Positions 16,256 to 25,548 of a DNA stretch of 64,000 nt are shown piece after piece. The translations under genes and the position numbers were made by a program. The notes beneath the pieces are model-generated. The model was not told the DNA's origin. It searched no databases and was given only the letters and a program-made list of their open reading frames with translations. How positions within the stretch are numbered: the stretch's first letter is position 1; each line of letters opens with the position of its first letter. The stretch comes from JAGVIE01 sp964520905 (GTDB lineage: Bacteria; Bacteroidota; Ignavibacteria; UBA10030; SZUA-254), in contig CAZFQL010000004.1 in assembly GCA_964520905.1 (NCBI GenBank), positions 158,919 to 222,918 on the forward strand, in the 5' to 3' direction.

Positions 16256-18424
16256 TTACCGATTCTCATTTTCATTGGCGGATTCTTTTTCAATCTCTTT
16301 CAAGAATTCTGCATTCCTGATATTTTCAAGTTCCAGGGGATGTTCATCAGCCATTTCTTCCTCGGTTAAAGTGCCTTTCCAGAATGCAAGATTGATTGGG
16401 TAGATGTCCGGATTGAATATTACAAAATAAAAATGCCAAGCTATGATCGATAGTGTTGCAAGCCATGCCTCATAATAATGGATCGTTCGGGCAACATCCC
16501 ATCCTAATTTTGTAAGCAAACCGAGAAAAGTATTATCAAACCAAAGTACGAAACCGGTCGCCGCCATGACAATAGTTCCCCATATCAAAGCCCAGTATTC
16601 ACTTTTTTCAATATAACTAAATCTCCCGAATTTTGGTTTAACTTCTGAAATTCCCAGATTATATTTCAGCACACCCACAGCGTCGGCTGCGTCTCTGAGT
16701 GTTGGAAGTAAATCTCTGATTAATTGTTTACCCCTTGTAACGAAGAAAATATAATAAAGATGATATAAACTTACCAGTACAAGTATAACGCCTGCGATTC
16801 GATGGACGATTCCACGTATATCGAACATCAACGGGCTGATGTTGCGTATCGGCACTACCCACCACGCATCTGGATATTTTAAAGCAAAACCGGTCAGAAC
16901 CAGCGTAATGAAGCTTACAAGTAGAGTGACGTGTTGCAGCCGCTCACTCAGCGACATACGGAGATATAAACCGCGGCCATAATGCTCTTCGATGATTAAA
17001 CCTCGCCGAATCATTAACTTTCGTTTGGACTTTCTCACGAAATCAAAAAGATTGTGTGCCATCATCCCGCCGATTGTAATTACTATCAACATGATATATG
17101 ATGTTGAGATCCAGTAGAGCAGAGGCTCGTCCTTGTTTTCGGTGGCTATATGGACCGAGCCGATCGTGAATCTTTCATTTGCTCCGGGATGACATTTACC
17201 GCACGTGGTTGCCAGATTTGCTTTATTAATCGTTGAAGTCGGATCGCTTGATGGTTTGATGTTATGAACGCCATGACAACTTGCACAATTTGCAACTTCA
17301 ACAGATCCGGCTTCGCTGGCTAAACCATGATAGCTATCAGAAAATGTTTTGAAACGGTCGCTGTCAAGTCCATACTTTTGCGATAACTTTATCGAGCTAT
17401 GACAGGGTGAGCAAACGCGGGAAGAAACATTTGCCGCGGCAACCCTGGATGTTGGATCGCTGTGGCGGAGAATGTCGTGCTCGCCATGGCAGTCGGTACA
17501 AATAGGCGCATCTTTCACTCCTTTTTTCAATGCAACACTGTGTATGCTTCCTTCGTATTCATGAGCAACATCGGCGTGGCATTTTGAACATGTTTCAGCA
17601 AGGTGTAGTTTGCTAACGAGCGCCGTCGGGTCTTGCCCTTTTTTCATTTCATGACTTCCATGACAATCAACGCAGTTAGCCGCTTTTGCATTCCCCTTCA
17701 GAAGGGCGGAACCGTGGACGCTTTTTTCATATGCCGCAATGAAGCCGGCAGTGGGCGACGTTTCTGCGCGAACGTCCGGGTTATCAAGGTGACATGATAA
17801 GCAAACTTTTTCTTGTTCAGTTTTATATTTTAATGAATCGCGAATACCGGCGCTGTTCGAAATCTCATGACGATGACACGTTAAACAATCTGGAGCGCCC
17901 TTTATAGCGCTGTTCAATGCTTTTCCATGAGATGATTGAGTAAAACTTTCCCTCACATCATTATGACATTCATTGCAAGATTCGCCGACATTTGTTTCGC
18001 TGAATTTTGATCCATCCACTTTTGATGATACGATGTTGTGACTTCCATGGCAATCTTTGCAGGTAACGTCAGGCTGTTTATTTGCCAAAATTGCCTTGAC
18101 TAATTGGGGATGGAACCCATGTTTAGCCGGTGCGTTTTTATGGCACGTCAAGCAATTGACGGGTTCAATTTTTTTCTTATGGGGAATATTTTCCGCGCTG
18201 AAATCTTTATGGCATGAAATACATCCCAATTTCAAATGAGGCGATTTATCAAGAACTGATTCATCGACGAATAGGGAAATCTGCTTCCCTTCTTTTTCCA
18301 TCGATATAGATTTGTCGCTATGACATGCGAGACAATCTCCACTGGATTGTGCCAGAGATGGGAGAGAATTCAATGCGAGTAAACTACTCAGACACAGTAT
18401 TATTAAAAACAAGATTTTTTTCAT
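16256..18424 (-). CDS. CbcL-like fusion: 13-haem cytochrome c plus b-type membrane domain
   Basis: A 722-residue fusion protein. After a signal peptide (residues 1-25), thirteen CXXCH motifs occupy about residues 30-415, from CLACH to CGKCH. The C-terminal 300 residues form a cytochrome b-type membrane domain with several helices and candidate haem histidines (LQHVTLLVSF, VHRIAGVI, YHLYYIFF, TIHYYEAW, WHFYFVI). This layout resembles CbcL of metal-reducing Geobacter, which passes electrons from menaquinol to periplasmic cytochromes. The haem number is higher than that usually described for CbcL. It ends 4 nt before the 19-haem gene. A role in extracellular or other anaerobic respiration is inferred. 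Confidence 0.85.
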   Translation of the reverse strand: MKKILFLIILCLSSLLALNSLPSLAQSSGDCLACHSDKSISMEKEGKQISLFVDESVLDKSPHLKLGCISCHKDFSAENIPHKKKIEPVNCLTCHKNAPAKHGFHPQLVKAILANKQPDVTCKDCHGSHNIVSSKVDGSKFSETNVGESCNECHNDVRESFTQSSHGKALNSAIKGAPDCLTCHRHEISNSAGIRDSLKYKTEQEKVCLSCHLDNPDVRAETSPTAGFIAAYEKSVHGSALLKGNAKAANCVDCHGSHEMKKGQDPTALVSKLHLAETCSKCHADVAHEYEGSIHSVALKKGVKDAPICTDCHGEHDILRHSDPTSRVAAANVSSRVCSPCHSSIKLSQKYGLDSDRFKTFSDSYHGLASEAGSVEVANCASCHGVHNIKPSSDPTSTINKANLATTCGKCHPGANERFTIGSVHIATENKDEPLLYWISTSYIMLIVITIGGMMAHNLFDFVRKSKRKLMIRRGLIIEEHYGRGLYLRMSLSERLQHVTLLVSFITLVLTGFALKYPDAWWVVPIRNISPLMFDIRGIVHRIAGVILVLVSLYHLYYIFFVTRGKQLIRDLLPTLRDAADAVGVLKYNLGISEVKPKFGRFSYIEKSEYWALIWGTIVMAATGFVLWFDNTFLGLLTKLGWDVARTIHYYEAWLATLSIIAWHFYFVIFNPDIYPINLAFWKGTLTEEEMADEHPLELENIRNAEFLKEIEKESANENENR

Positions 18425-18436
18425 GAGATTTATGCA

Positions 18437-18487
18437 ATAAAAACCCTGCCAGCAATATTGGGATGTAACGAAACGCTGCTGGCAGGG
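18437..18487 (-). terminator. Intrinsic terminator or processing hairpin after the tetrahaem cytochrome gene
   Basis: Perfect 11-bp arms CCCTGCCAGCA (18444-18454) and TGCTGGCAGGG (18477-18487) enclose a 22-nt loop. On the minus strand they are followed by TTTTTATTG. The hairpin lies between the c554-like gene and the 13-haem gene, so it may set a higher transcript level for the small cytochrome. Confidence 0.65.
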
Positions 18488-18525
18488 AAATGAATATTCA
18501 CTACATTAGACGATGAACTATGCAG

Positions 18526-19080
18526 TTATGATTTCTTTACAGGATGTTTAATCTTTCCCCACATATCTTTAAATTTAAATTCTTTAAAGGTTGGGCTCTT
18601 TTCATTATGGCAAGTTTTGCATTGTTTCTCAATAGCAGCTTCGTCTTTATATTCCGTTAAGCCGGCTGCAATTGCTTTTGCCTTATCTTTCATGATTGCC
18701 ATATTTTTGTATGCTGAGCCAGCGCCGTGGCATGATTCGCATGTTACACCTTCTTTTACATCGAATGTTTTATCCAACAATTTTGCATCGGCGGTAATAA
18801 CATGACATGATAGACATTCTGGAGATTCAGATGCCGGTTTTTTTAATCCTTTTTCTTTCGCGATTTTTGCGGATGCATCAGATGTTAGAGTAACAAATGC
18901 TTTTGCGTGTTTCGATTCGCTCCATACTTTTAATTGATTACCCTTGGCGTCTGTTTTGTGACACATCGAGCAACCTTTTACTCCAACATATTTGTTAGGC
19001 GTTTTATCTCCTGCTAGCCCAGGCACAACAAGTAAAACAACGAAGGCAACCAGCAAGATTACAACAATTGCATGTTTCAT
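18526..19080 (-). CDS. Cytochrome c554-type tetrahaem protein
   Basis: A 184-residue secreted cytochrome with signal peptide MKHAIVVILLVAFVVLLVVP and four CXXCH motifs (CSMCH, CLSCH, CESCH, CKTCH). The opening YVGVKGCSMCHKTD followed by WSESKHAKAF is the pattern of the cytochrome c554/c' family. Lysine content is high. As a small soluble protein it probably shuttles electrons between the membrane cytochromes encoded downstream and a terminal partner. It is the first gene of the minus-strand cytochrome series, separated from the 13-haem gene by a strong hairpin that could permit separate expression. Confidence 0.88.
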   Translation of the reverse strand: MKHAIVVILLVAFVVLLVVPGLAGDKTPNKYVGVKGCSMCHKTDAKGNQLKVWSESKHAKAFVTLTSDASAKIAKEKGLKKPASESPECLSCHVITADAKLLDKTFDVKEGVTCESCHGAGSAYKNMAIMKDKAKAIAAGLTEYKDEAAIEKQCKTCHNEKSPTFKEFKFKDMWGKIKHPVKKS

Positions 19081-19126
19081 AATAGCTCCTATATAATAAT
19101 AGAATAAATTATTGTGGGATATTAGT

Positions 19127-19645
19127 TTAATTATCTTTACGTTTTACGTTATTCAGCTTCAGGTGCAATTGTTCATCGATGTCTTCTTCCAGAATCATCT
19201 GAACTTTGGTCGGCTTCACAGCAAGAACAGGAATAGGAGAATGTCTAATTACTTTCTCGGCTACACTTCCCATCAGGATGTGTGCTATTCCTGCGCGTCC
19301 ATGTGTTGATATGATGATCAGGTCAACGTTTTCATCGAAAGCGAACCTCACAATTTCTCTGCTCGGGTCCCCAACGCGAATATTCTTAGTGATATCGTCA
19401 CATTCACTTAGATGCTGGGATGCGATTGCTTCTAAACTTTTCATCGCATTTTTTTCCGCATCCTTTAATAAATTCTCGGAACTTTTCGAACCTTTACTTA
19501 ATTTGCGGGAAGTTCCTTTATCTAATACATGAAGCAAGCATATTTCTGCTTCTTGAAGCTCAGATACTACCGACGCATACTCCAAGGCTACCAGTGAAAG
19601 CTTGGAAAAATCTGTAGGTACAAGTATCTTTTTGATTTTTTTCAT
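19127..19645 (-). CDS. Universal stress protein (UspA family)
   Basis: A single-domain UspA-type protein of about 172 residues when started at ATG 19645 (MKKIKKILVPTDFS). The upstream in-frame start at 19669 adds eight unlikely residues. The nucleotide-binding signature appears as STHGRAGIAHILMGSVAEKV, matching the GX2GX9G(S/T) pattern, with DLIIIS before it and PIPVLAVKP after it. Members bind ATP or sense stress, often during anaerobic or energy-limited growth. A tail of about 25 residues follows the domain. It stands just upstream of the cytochrome operon on the same strand; functional linkage is only suggested by position. Confidence 0.85.
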   Translation of the reverse strand: MKKIKKILVPTDFSKLSLVALEYASVVSELQEAEICLLHVLDKGTSRKLSKGSKSSENLLKDAEKNAMKSLEAIASQHLSECDDITKNIRVGDPSREIVRFAFDENVDLIIISTHGRAGIAHILMGSVAEKVIRHSPIPVLAVKPTKVQMILEEDIDEQLHLKLNNVKRKDN

Positions 19646-19806
19646 TTTCAAAACCGATCCTTGCGACACTTACGATATATAATATGCGAAATATATGAAA
19701 TATTCATCACAAAAGATATGCCTATATAAATTATTTAAAATATGCCTTCTATTATAATAATATTGTAACTATATATCAACATTGAGAATTACAGTGTGTA
19801 TAATGA

Positions 19807-21165
19807 CTACTCATGTGGTATATTTAAATCTTTTATCCGTCTGTAAAGTGTCGGAAGACTGATCTTCAATGTTTGGGCGGTTATTTCTTTATTGAAATTA
19901 TGTTTGCGTAATTCAGAGTGGATATACTGACGCTCAAGATTATTCATTGCAGATTCTAGAGACGAAAAGTTAGATGATAGTTCCATATTGCTTCCGGCGC
20001 GGAAAAATTCTGGCAGATCGTTTATTGAAATAAATTTTTCGTTACAAAAGATAACAGCACGTTCAATTACGTTCTCCAGTTCCCGTATTTCCCCTTTCCA
20101 CTCGTGCTGGATAAGAAATTGCATCGCCGTATTATCTACGCCCTGTATATCTTTCCGCATTTCTTGTCTGAATTTGTTCACGAAATGATCAACAAGAAGC
20201 GGAATGTCTTCCTTCCTTTCGGCAAGCGATGGGAGCTTGATGTCTACAACATTAAGCCGATAAAATAAATCCTCACGGAAGTAACCGGAGGCAACCTGCT
20301 TCTGAAGATCCCGATTTGTGGCTGCGATAAACCTGACGTCGACTAATATGGAAGATGACATTCCTACCGGCGTGATTTCTTTTTGTTCGATTGCGCGCAG
20401 TAATTTTACTTGTAGCTGCATCGGCATTTCGCTAACCTCGTCGAGAAAGAGCGTTCCGCTGTCGGCAGCTTTGAAGTATCCCATTTTATCCGCTACCGCG
20501 CCGGTAAAAGAGCCTTTCTTATGCCCGAACAGTTCGCTCTCAATCAATGTTTCGGGTATCGCTCCGCAGTTAACGGTAATAAATGGTTGTTCTTTTCTCT
20601 TGCTGTTGAAATGTATTGCCTTAGCAACCAACTCCTTGCCCGTTCCGCTTCTTCCTGTGATCAGAATCGTACTGTCGGTTGCAGAAACACGATTAATAAG
20701 ATCAAATACGCTTTGCATCGGCGCACTTGTACCGACCAGATTGGAAACGCCTGCTTCGCGGTGAAGTTCACGGCGCAAATACTGATTCTCAAGTGCAAGT
20801 TTTTTATGCTCAAAGAGTCGGCGAATTTTAACAAGCAATTCGTCAAACTCAATCGGTTTCAAAATATAATCGTTTGCACCTGTACGTAAAGCGGCTATGG
20901 CGGTTTCGAGCGAGCCGTAGGCTGTAATGATGATGACAGATGTTTCCGGATTCAACTGAACGATCCGATCGAGTAACTCGATTCCTTTCATTTCAGGCAT
21001 CTCAAGGTCGGTAATTACGAGGTCGTAAGATTCAACTTTAAGTTTTTCATATGCGGCGCGCCCATTGTCTGCCTCGCCTACCGTGTAACCTTCTTTCCGT
21101 AAAATATATGAAATTGATTCGCGAATAATCTGCTCATCGTCTACAACTAATATTTTGTCTGGCAT
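19807..21165 (-). CDS. NtrC-family sigma-54-dependent response regulator
   Basis: About 452 residues from ATG 21165 (MPDKILVVDDEQIIRES). Domains in order: receiver with phospho-acceptor in VITDLEMP, AAA+ activator with Walker A (ITGRSGTGKELVAKAIH), sigma-54 contact loop (GSFTGA instead of the more common GAFTGA) and Walker B (GTLFLDEVSEMP), then a Fis-type helix-turn-helix at the end. It activates sigma-54 promoters when phosphorylated. It begins 38 nt after the hemN stop on the same strand. No histidine kinase lies beside it. The longer in-frame start at 21267 overlaps hemN and lacks domain support. Confidence 0.92.
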   Translation of the reverse strand: MPDKILVVDDEQIIRESISYILRKEGYTVGEADNGRAAYEKLKVESYDLVITDLEMPEMKGIELLDRIVQLNPETSVIIITAYGSLETAIAALRTGANDYILKPIEFDELLVKIRRLFEHKKLALENQYLRRELHREAGVSNLVGTSAPMQSVFDLINRVSATDSTILITGRSGTGKELVAKAIHFNSKRKEQPFITVNCGAIPETLIESELFGHKKGSFTGAVADKMGYFKAADSGTLFLDEVSEMPMQLQVKLLRAIEQKEITPVGMSSSILVDVRFIAATNRDLQKQVASGYFREDLFYRLNVVDIKLPSLAERKEDIPLLVDHFVNKFRQEMRKDIQGVDNTAMQFLIQHEWKGEIRELENVIERAVIFCNEKFISINDLPEFFRAGSNMELSSNFSSLESAMNNLERQYIHSELRKHNFNKEITAQTLKISLPTLYRRIKDLNIPHE

Positions 21166-21203
21166 TAAATTTACCCGTGTATCTGTTAAAATAAATAAAT
21201 GAT

Positions 21204-22625
21204 TTAAACTGTTCTGGAGAAAACCGGTTTTTCCTTCGGTATTTTTGTCAGATAAGCATCGAAGCACATTGCAATATTTCGCAGGAACAATCTTCCCTGC
21301 GACGTTACCGTTAGTGTACCGCCCGATCTTTGCAGCAGCTTGTCTTCGATAAAAGGTTGAAGGCTATTAATGGTGTCCTTGAAATATTCTTCAAATACAA
21401 TCTTGAACTTTTTCTCGACATCGGAGATTTCAAGCGCGAGATCGCACATTAACCTCATAATAATGTGCTTGCGAAGCTCATCATCGAACGACATTTGGTA
21501 CCCAACATCGGTTGCAAAGTGACCCGCATCGATTGCCTTGTAATATCCCGTCAAGGTTTTTGCGTTCTGGGCATAATTATTAGCAAAATGACTAATCGAA
21601 GACATCCCAAGTCCGAAAAGATCGCATCCGGCTTTTGTTGAGTATCCCTGAAAATTTCTATGCAATGATTTATTCATTTGCGATATTGTCAGCTCGTCAT
21701 CAGCTTTAGCAAAGTGATCCATTCCGATATATACATAACCTGCATCGATAAGTTTTTTTATTGTCATCAGAAGAATCTTCATCTTATTTTCCGGCGTTGG
21801 CAAATCTTCCGGTTTGATAAGTTTCTGGTGAGGTTTTATCCACGGGACGTAAGCGAAATTGTACACGGCGATACGTTCAGGCGAAACCTCGATGATGTGA
21901 TCAACTGTTTTCTCGAACGATTCAAGCGTTTGCAGCGGAAGACCGTAAACGAGATCGAGGTTCAGACTGACGAAGCCCAGCGACCGCGACCATTCGATTG
22001 CCTGCCGCGTGATTTCTTCTCCCTGATTTCGGTTGATTGCGGAGAGTACTTTTTCGGAATAATCTTGAACCCCCATGCTTATTCGGTTAAATCCGTTTTG
22101 TCGTAATGACTGCAGATGCTCTAATGTGAGGTCTCTAGGATCGATCTCAACGCTTAACTCGGCATCATCGGTAAAATTGAAACGTTTTTTGATGTACGAT
22201 GCGATTTCGGAAATTTCAATTGGCGTTAAATATGTGGGTGTTCCGCCTCCCCAATGCATCTGGATTACTTTACGGTTTGGATGAATATAAGACGACAGTA
22301 AATCGATTTCTCTTTTAAGGTAATCAAGATATTCTTTCACGCGTTCCCGGTTTTGAGTAATGATGGTAGTGCATCCGCAGAAATAACAGAGCGTATCGCA
22401 GAACGGGATATGGAGATACAGCGATAAATCGGTTTTGTTATCCGGATGATTCAACTTGCTGATTTCTCTTTTATATCTCTCGTAACCAAACTCTTTTGAA
22501 AAAAGAGGCGCTGTCGGATAGCTTGTATAGCGTGGACCCGGGCGGTCGTATTTCTTCATTAATTCAGCGAGGTTTGGACCAATTAAATCGTCATCGGGTT
22601 TCATAGTAACTTTGTTTAACTTCAT
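21204..22625 (-). CDS. hemN: Oxygen-independent coproporphyrinogen III oxidase HemN
   Basis: A 473-residue radical-SAM enzyme that decarboxylates coproporphyrinogen III to protoporphyrinogen IX without oxygen. The cluster motif CDTLCYFCGC (CX3CX2C) follows YLHIPF near residue 70, preceded by GPRYTSYPTAP, which is typical of true HemN rather than HemW-like proteins. MHWGGGTPTYL and VEIDPRDL are further conserved blocks. Anaerobic haem synthesis fits the very high haem demand of the cytochromes encoded downstream. It is the first gene of a probable two-gene unit with the NtrC-type regulator. Confidence 0.93.
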   Translation of the reverse strand: MKLNKVTMKPDDDLIGPNLAELMKKYDRPGPRYTSYPTAPLFSKEFGYERYKREISKLNHPDNKTDLSLYLHIPFCDTLCYFCGCTTIITQNRERVKEYLDYLKREIDLLSSYIHPNRKVIQMHWGGGTPTYLTPIEISEIASYIKKRFNFTDDAELSVEIDPRDLTLEHLQSLRQNGFNRISMGVQDYSEKVLSAINRNQGEEITRQAIEWSRSLGFVSLNLDLVYGLPLQTLESFEKTVDHIIEVSPERIAVYNFAYVPWIKPHQKLIKPEDLPTPENKMKILLMTIKKLIDAGYVYIGMDHFAKADDELTISQMNKSLHRNFQGYSTKAGCDLFGLGMSSISHFANNYAQNAKTLTGYYKAIDAGHFATDVGYQMSFDDELRKHIIMRLMCDLALEISDVEKKFKIVFEEYFKDTINSLQPFIEDKLLQRSGGTLTVTSQGRLFLRNIAMCFDAYLTKIPKEKPVFSRTV

Positions 22626-23072
22626 TTTATGTATAGAACAATATTAATGATGATCAGATTTGATTCAATCGTTATGCCATAAAAAACGATTATTTTCGTT
22701 TAATTTTCCGGAAAAACAGGAGGGATATTTATTATCCTTGAGAAACAGCATCGCTCCTTTTTCATGCATGATAACATAGGAGCATAAATATATACTGTTT
22801 AAACTGATGAGAGTACTATATATAGAGGTGAAAAAAAATCTAAACCGAATAATAATAATATCTACTATTGCTAATAGATTTAACCGGCTTGATATTGAAT
22901 GCAGAAAAACGATTACACTTTCAACAGTGATAAGGCAATCGAATGGCATTTGAAAGTAATGTTTAATCCATATATTTTGAGTTCAGTAAATGGAATGATT
23001 TTTGTGTATCTTTTGACAGACGATATAGATGATACACAGTAAATTGTTCTGCCGAAACAACAAAGGATAAGT
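22626..23072. other. Divergent intergenic/promoter region between hemN and the hydrogenase operon
   Basis: 447 bp of AT-rich DNA between divergent transcription units. It should hold promoters for both. TTGACA at 23013-23018 lies about 55 nt before the hydrogenase start, but no convincing matching -10 is seen. No sigma-54 motif or clear FNR-type dyad was found. Short open frames here have no protein-like features. Confidence 0.5.
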
Positions 23073-24242
23073 GTGAAAACCAAAGAGCATTTACCAACAC
23101 CTACGGTTACGATTGAGCGGATAAACCTCGATGTCGTATTCAGTACGTTAATAAACAATGGTTATAATGTAATTGGTCCTACTGTGCGAGAAGGCGCTAT
23201 TGTTTATGATTCGATAACTGCAAGTAATAATCTGCCGGTTGGTTTTACACAGGAACAAGACGCCGGGAAATATAAACTTGTGAAACGCGGCGATCAAGCA
23301 GTGTTTGGTTTTAACAGCACCCCGCAATCGTGGAAGAAATTTCTTCACCCCCCAACTTTAGAATTATGCTATTCTCATCGTGACAGGAACAGCATAACGA
23401 TTACAACGCCCAAAACTGAGTCGCAAAAACATGCATTTGTTGGTGTTCGGTCCTGCGATCTTGCGGCTATCTCGGTACTGGATAAAGTATTTATTTCCAG
23501 CCCGTATACTGATACTGGTTATCAGGCTCGACGATCGGATATATTCATTGTTGCCGTCAACTGCGGACAGGCTGGCGGTACTTGCTTTTGTACTTCTATG
23601 CAAACAGGTCCAGGCGCAACAAAAGGGTTCGATATTGCGCTGACCGAAATAATTGAGAAAGACCGTCATTATTTTGTTGCGGAGCCGGGAACAGAGCAAG
23701 GTGAAACTATCCTGAAAGGCGTCCCACACAAAGAAGCAAATATTTATGAACTGAAAGCGGCAGAAAGTCTGCTTGAAAATACCGCTGAACAGATGGGTCG
23801 GAAAGTCGACACCACGAATATCGCGGAACTTCTGAATAATAATTCCGATCATGCGCGATGGCAGGAAGTTGCAAAACGCTGCCTTACGTGCGGAAACTGT
23901 ACAATGGTTTGCCCGACATGTTTCTGTAGTACGATAGAAGATGTAACAGATTTATCGGGCGATAATGCATCACGTATCAGAAAATGGGATTCGTGTTTCA
24001 CGTTGGGATTTTCATATATACACGGAGGGTCTATCCGTCCGTCGGCAATGTCGCGATATCGCCAATGGTTGACACACAAGTTTTCTTCATGGCATCATCA
24101 ATTCGGAACATCAGGGTGTGTCGGATGTGGAAGATGCGTAACTTGGTGTCCTGTTGCCATCGATGTCACTGAAGAATTAAACGCAATTAGAACCAATGAA
24201 CAAACTAATCCATCGACCAAATCAACAAAGGAGAAACAATGA
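23073..24242 (+). CDS. hydB: Group 3b [NiFe] (sulf)hydrogenase beta subunit
   Basis: A 389-residue iron-sulfur protein of the HydB/AsrA type, read from GTG after AAAGGATAA. The C-terminal third carries two ferredoxin-type motifs, CLTCGNCTMVCPTCFC and CVGCGRCVTWCP, predicted to bind two [4Fe-4S] clusters. Additional conserved cysteines lie in the middle (VGVRSCDLAA; NCGQAGGTCFC). It relays electrons between the hydrogenase heterodimer and the flavin subunit. Gene order beta, cNMP-binding, gamma, delta, alpha is that of group 3b NADP-linked hydrogenases, some of which also reduce sulfur. Its TGA overlaps the next ATG (ATGA). Confidence 0.88.
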   Translation: MKTKEHLPTPTVTIERINLDVVFSTLINNGYNVIGPTVREGAIVYDSITASNNLPVGFTQEQDAGKYKLVKRGDQAVFGFNSTPQSWKKFLHPPTLELCYSHRDRNSITITTPKTESQKHAFVGVRSCDLAAISVLDKVFISSPYTDTGYQARRSDIFIVAVNCGQAGGTCFCTSMQTGPGATKGFDIALTEIIEKDRHYFVAEPGTEQGETILKGVPHKEANIYELKAAESLLENTAEQMGRKVDTTNIAELLNNNSDHARWQEVAKRCLTCGNCTMVCPTCFCSTIEDVTDLSGDNASRIRKWDSCFTLGFSYIHGGSIRPSAMSRYRQWLTHKFSSWHHQFGTSGCVGCGRCVTWCPVAIDVTEELNAIRTNEQTNPSTKSTKEKQ

Positions 24243-24703
24243 TGGAATCACTTGAACCTTTATTAGCAGAGCATCCCTTTTTGAAGGGACTTGATTCGCG
24301 GTATACCCAGATTATCACCGGCTGCGCCTCGAATGTGCGCTTCGATACGGGGCAAATTATTTTTCGCGAGGGTGAAGAAGCAAATCAATTTTATATTATC
24401 CGGCAGGGCAAAGTTGCTCTTCAGATTTACACGCCGGGTCGAGGCTCGATTATTATCGACACACTCACCGAGGGGGAAGTGCTCGGATGGTCGTGGCTTA
24501 TCCCGCCTTATCAGTGGCGTTTTGACGCCGTCGCTTCGGAACTGACGCGCGCTATCGCGCTGGACGGGAAATGTCTGCGAAATAAGTGCGAAGCCGACCA
24601 TGATTTAGGTTACGAACTGCTTAAGCGCTTCTCGTCTATTGTCGATCAACGTCTTGAATCAACTCGCATACGATTACTCGATATATATGATAGCAACCCT
24701 TGA
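24239..24703 (+). CDS. Cyclic-nucleotide-binding-domain protein in the hydrogenase operon
   Basis: A 154-residue protein consisting of a single CRP-type cyclic-nucleotide-binding fold. It has GQIIFREGEEANQFYIIRQG at about residues 38-57 and a following segment GEVLGWSWL, ending in a helix. It has no DNA-binding helix-turn-helix, so it is not a complete CRP/FNR regulator. Similar small proteins are commonly placed between the beta and gamma genes of group 3b hydrogenases, where they may bind the complex. It overlaps hydB by 4 nt and the gamma gene by 17 nt. The ligand is unknown; the usual phosphate-pocket arginine pattern is not obvious. Confidence 0.8.
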   Translation: MMESLEPLLAEHPFLKGLDSRYTQIITGCASNVRFDTGQIIFREGEEANQFYIIRQGKVALQIYTPGRGSIIIDTLTEGEVLGWSWLIPPYQWRFDAVASELTRAIALDGKCLRNKCEADHDLGYELLKRFSSIVDQRLESTRIRLLDIYDSNP

Positions 24704-25547
24704 ACAGAAAAAAAATATCACGGCTGCTTCAGCGGATATGAAACCCGTATTATTCCGCATCAGCCGCATGCAGAAAGACACGCATGATACTTTCACTCTC
24801 GATTTAGAACCCCCGAAGGGCGGTTTCTATTTTGAACCCGGGCAATTCAATATGCTCTACCTCCATGGCGTGGGCGAAGTACCGATCTCGATTTGCGGCG
24901 ATCCATCAGTGCACAATAAATTGATTCATACAATCCGTGCCGTGGGCACTGTTACTAAAGCGATGCAAAAACTTAAGAAGGGTGACCTGTTAGGGGTGAG
25001 GGGTCCATTCGGAACACACTGGCCCGCTGAAGAATCGGTAGGTAACGACATTGTTATTATTGCTGGCGGCATCGGACTTCCACCTTTGCGCCCTTCAATA
25101 TATCATATTCTTGCGAACCGTGGAAAATATGGTAAAGTCGTTCTGCTGTACGGAACCCGTACACCTAAGGACATTCTTTACCGAAAAGAACTTGAACAAT
25201 GGCGTGCACGATTCGACATGGAAGTTCATGTCACTGTCGATCGTGCGGCAGGTGATTGGCATGGAGATGTTGGTGTTGTAACAACTTTAATTTCGCGCTC
25301 GCATTTCGATCCTTCGAATACTGTTGCTATGCTTGTCGGACCGGAAGTAATGATGCGGTTTACCGTTCTCGAATTACAAAAACGCGGCATGGAACCCAAC
25401 AATATCTATATGTCGATGGAGCGTAACATGAAATGCGGCACCGGATTTTGCGGACACTGCCAGTATGGACCGACTTTTATTTGTAAAGATGGACCGGTTT
25501 ATCCGTACACTGCAATCAAAGATATCTTTGTGAAAAGAGAAATCTAA
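24687..25547 (+). CDS. hydG: Group 3b [NiFe] hydrogenase gamma subunit (FAD/NAD(P)-binding reductase)
   Basis: A flavin reductase subunit of about 286 residues from ATG 24687 (MIATLEQKK); an upstream in-frame start at 24639 lies well inside the previous gene. Domains: FAD-binding barrel with EPGQFNMLYLHGVGEVPIS, NAD(P)-binding fold with IIAGGIGLPPLRPSIYHIL, and a C-terminal [2Fe-2S] motif CGTGFCGHCQYGPTFIC. It exchanges hydride with NAD(P)H and electrons with the beta subunit's clusters. The position between the cNMP-binding protein and the small subunit matches known group 3b operons. Preference for NADP over NAD cannot be judged here. Confidence 0.9.
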   Translation: MIATLEQKKNITAASADMKPVLFRISRMQKDTHDTFTLDLEPPKGGFYFEPGQFNMLYLHGVGEVPISICGDPSVHNKLIHTIRAVGTVTKAMQKLKKGDLLGVRGPFGTHWPAEESVGNDIVIIAGGIGLPPLRPSIYHILANRGKYGKVVLLYGTRTPKDILYRKELEQWRARFDMEVHVTVDRAAGDWHGDVGVVTTLISRSHFDPSNTVAMLVGPEVMMRFTVLELQKRGMEPNNIYMSMERNMKCGTGFCGHCQYGPTFICKDGPVYPYTAIKDIFVKREI

Positions 25548-25548
25548 T

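Noticed and set aside
16252..16293. Upstream start of the 19-haem gene adding 14 residues
   Set aside because: It would lie in the previous gene and place a charged leader before a normal signal peptide; ATG 16251 directly precedes the signal.
23013..23040. TTGACA box as a sigma-70 promoter of the hydrogenase operon
   Set aside because: The -35-like word is good but no matching -10 at normal spacing; this lineage also uses different promoter words, so not called.
22665..23158. Minus-strand open frames in the hemN-hydB intergenic region
   Set aside because: Low-complexity, no domain, overlapping the start of hydB; typical chance frames in AT-rich DNA.
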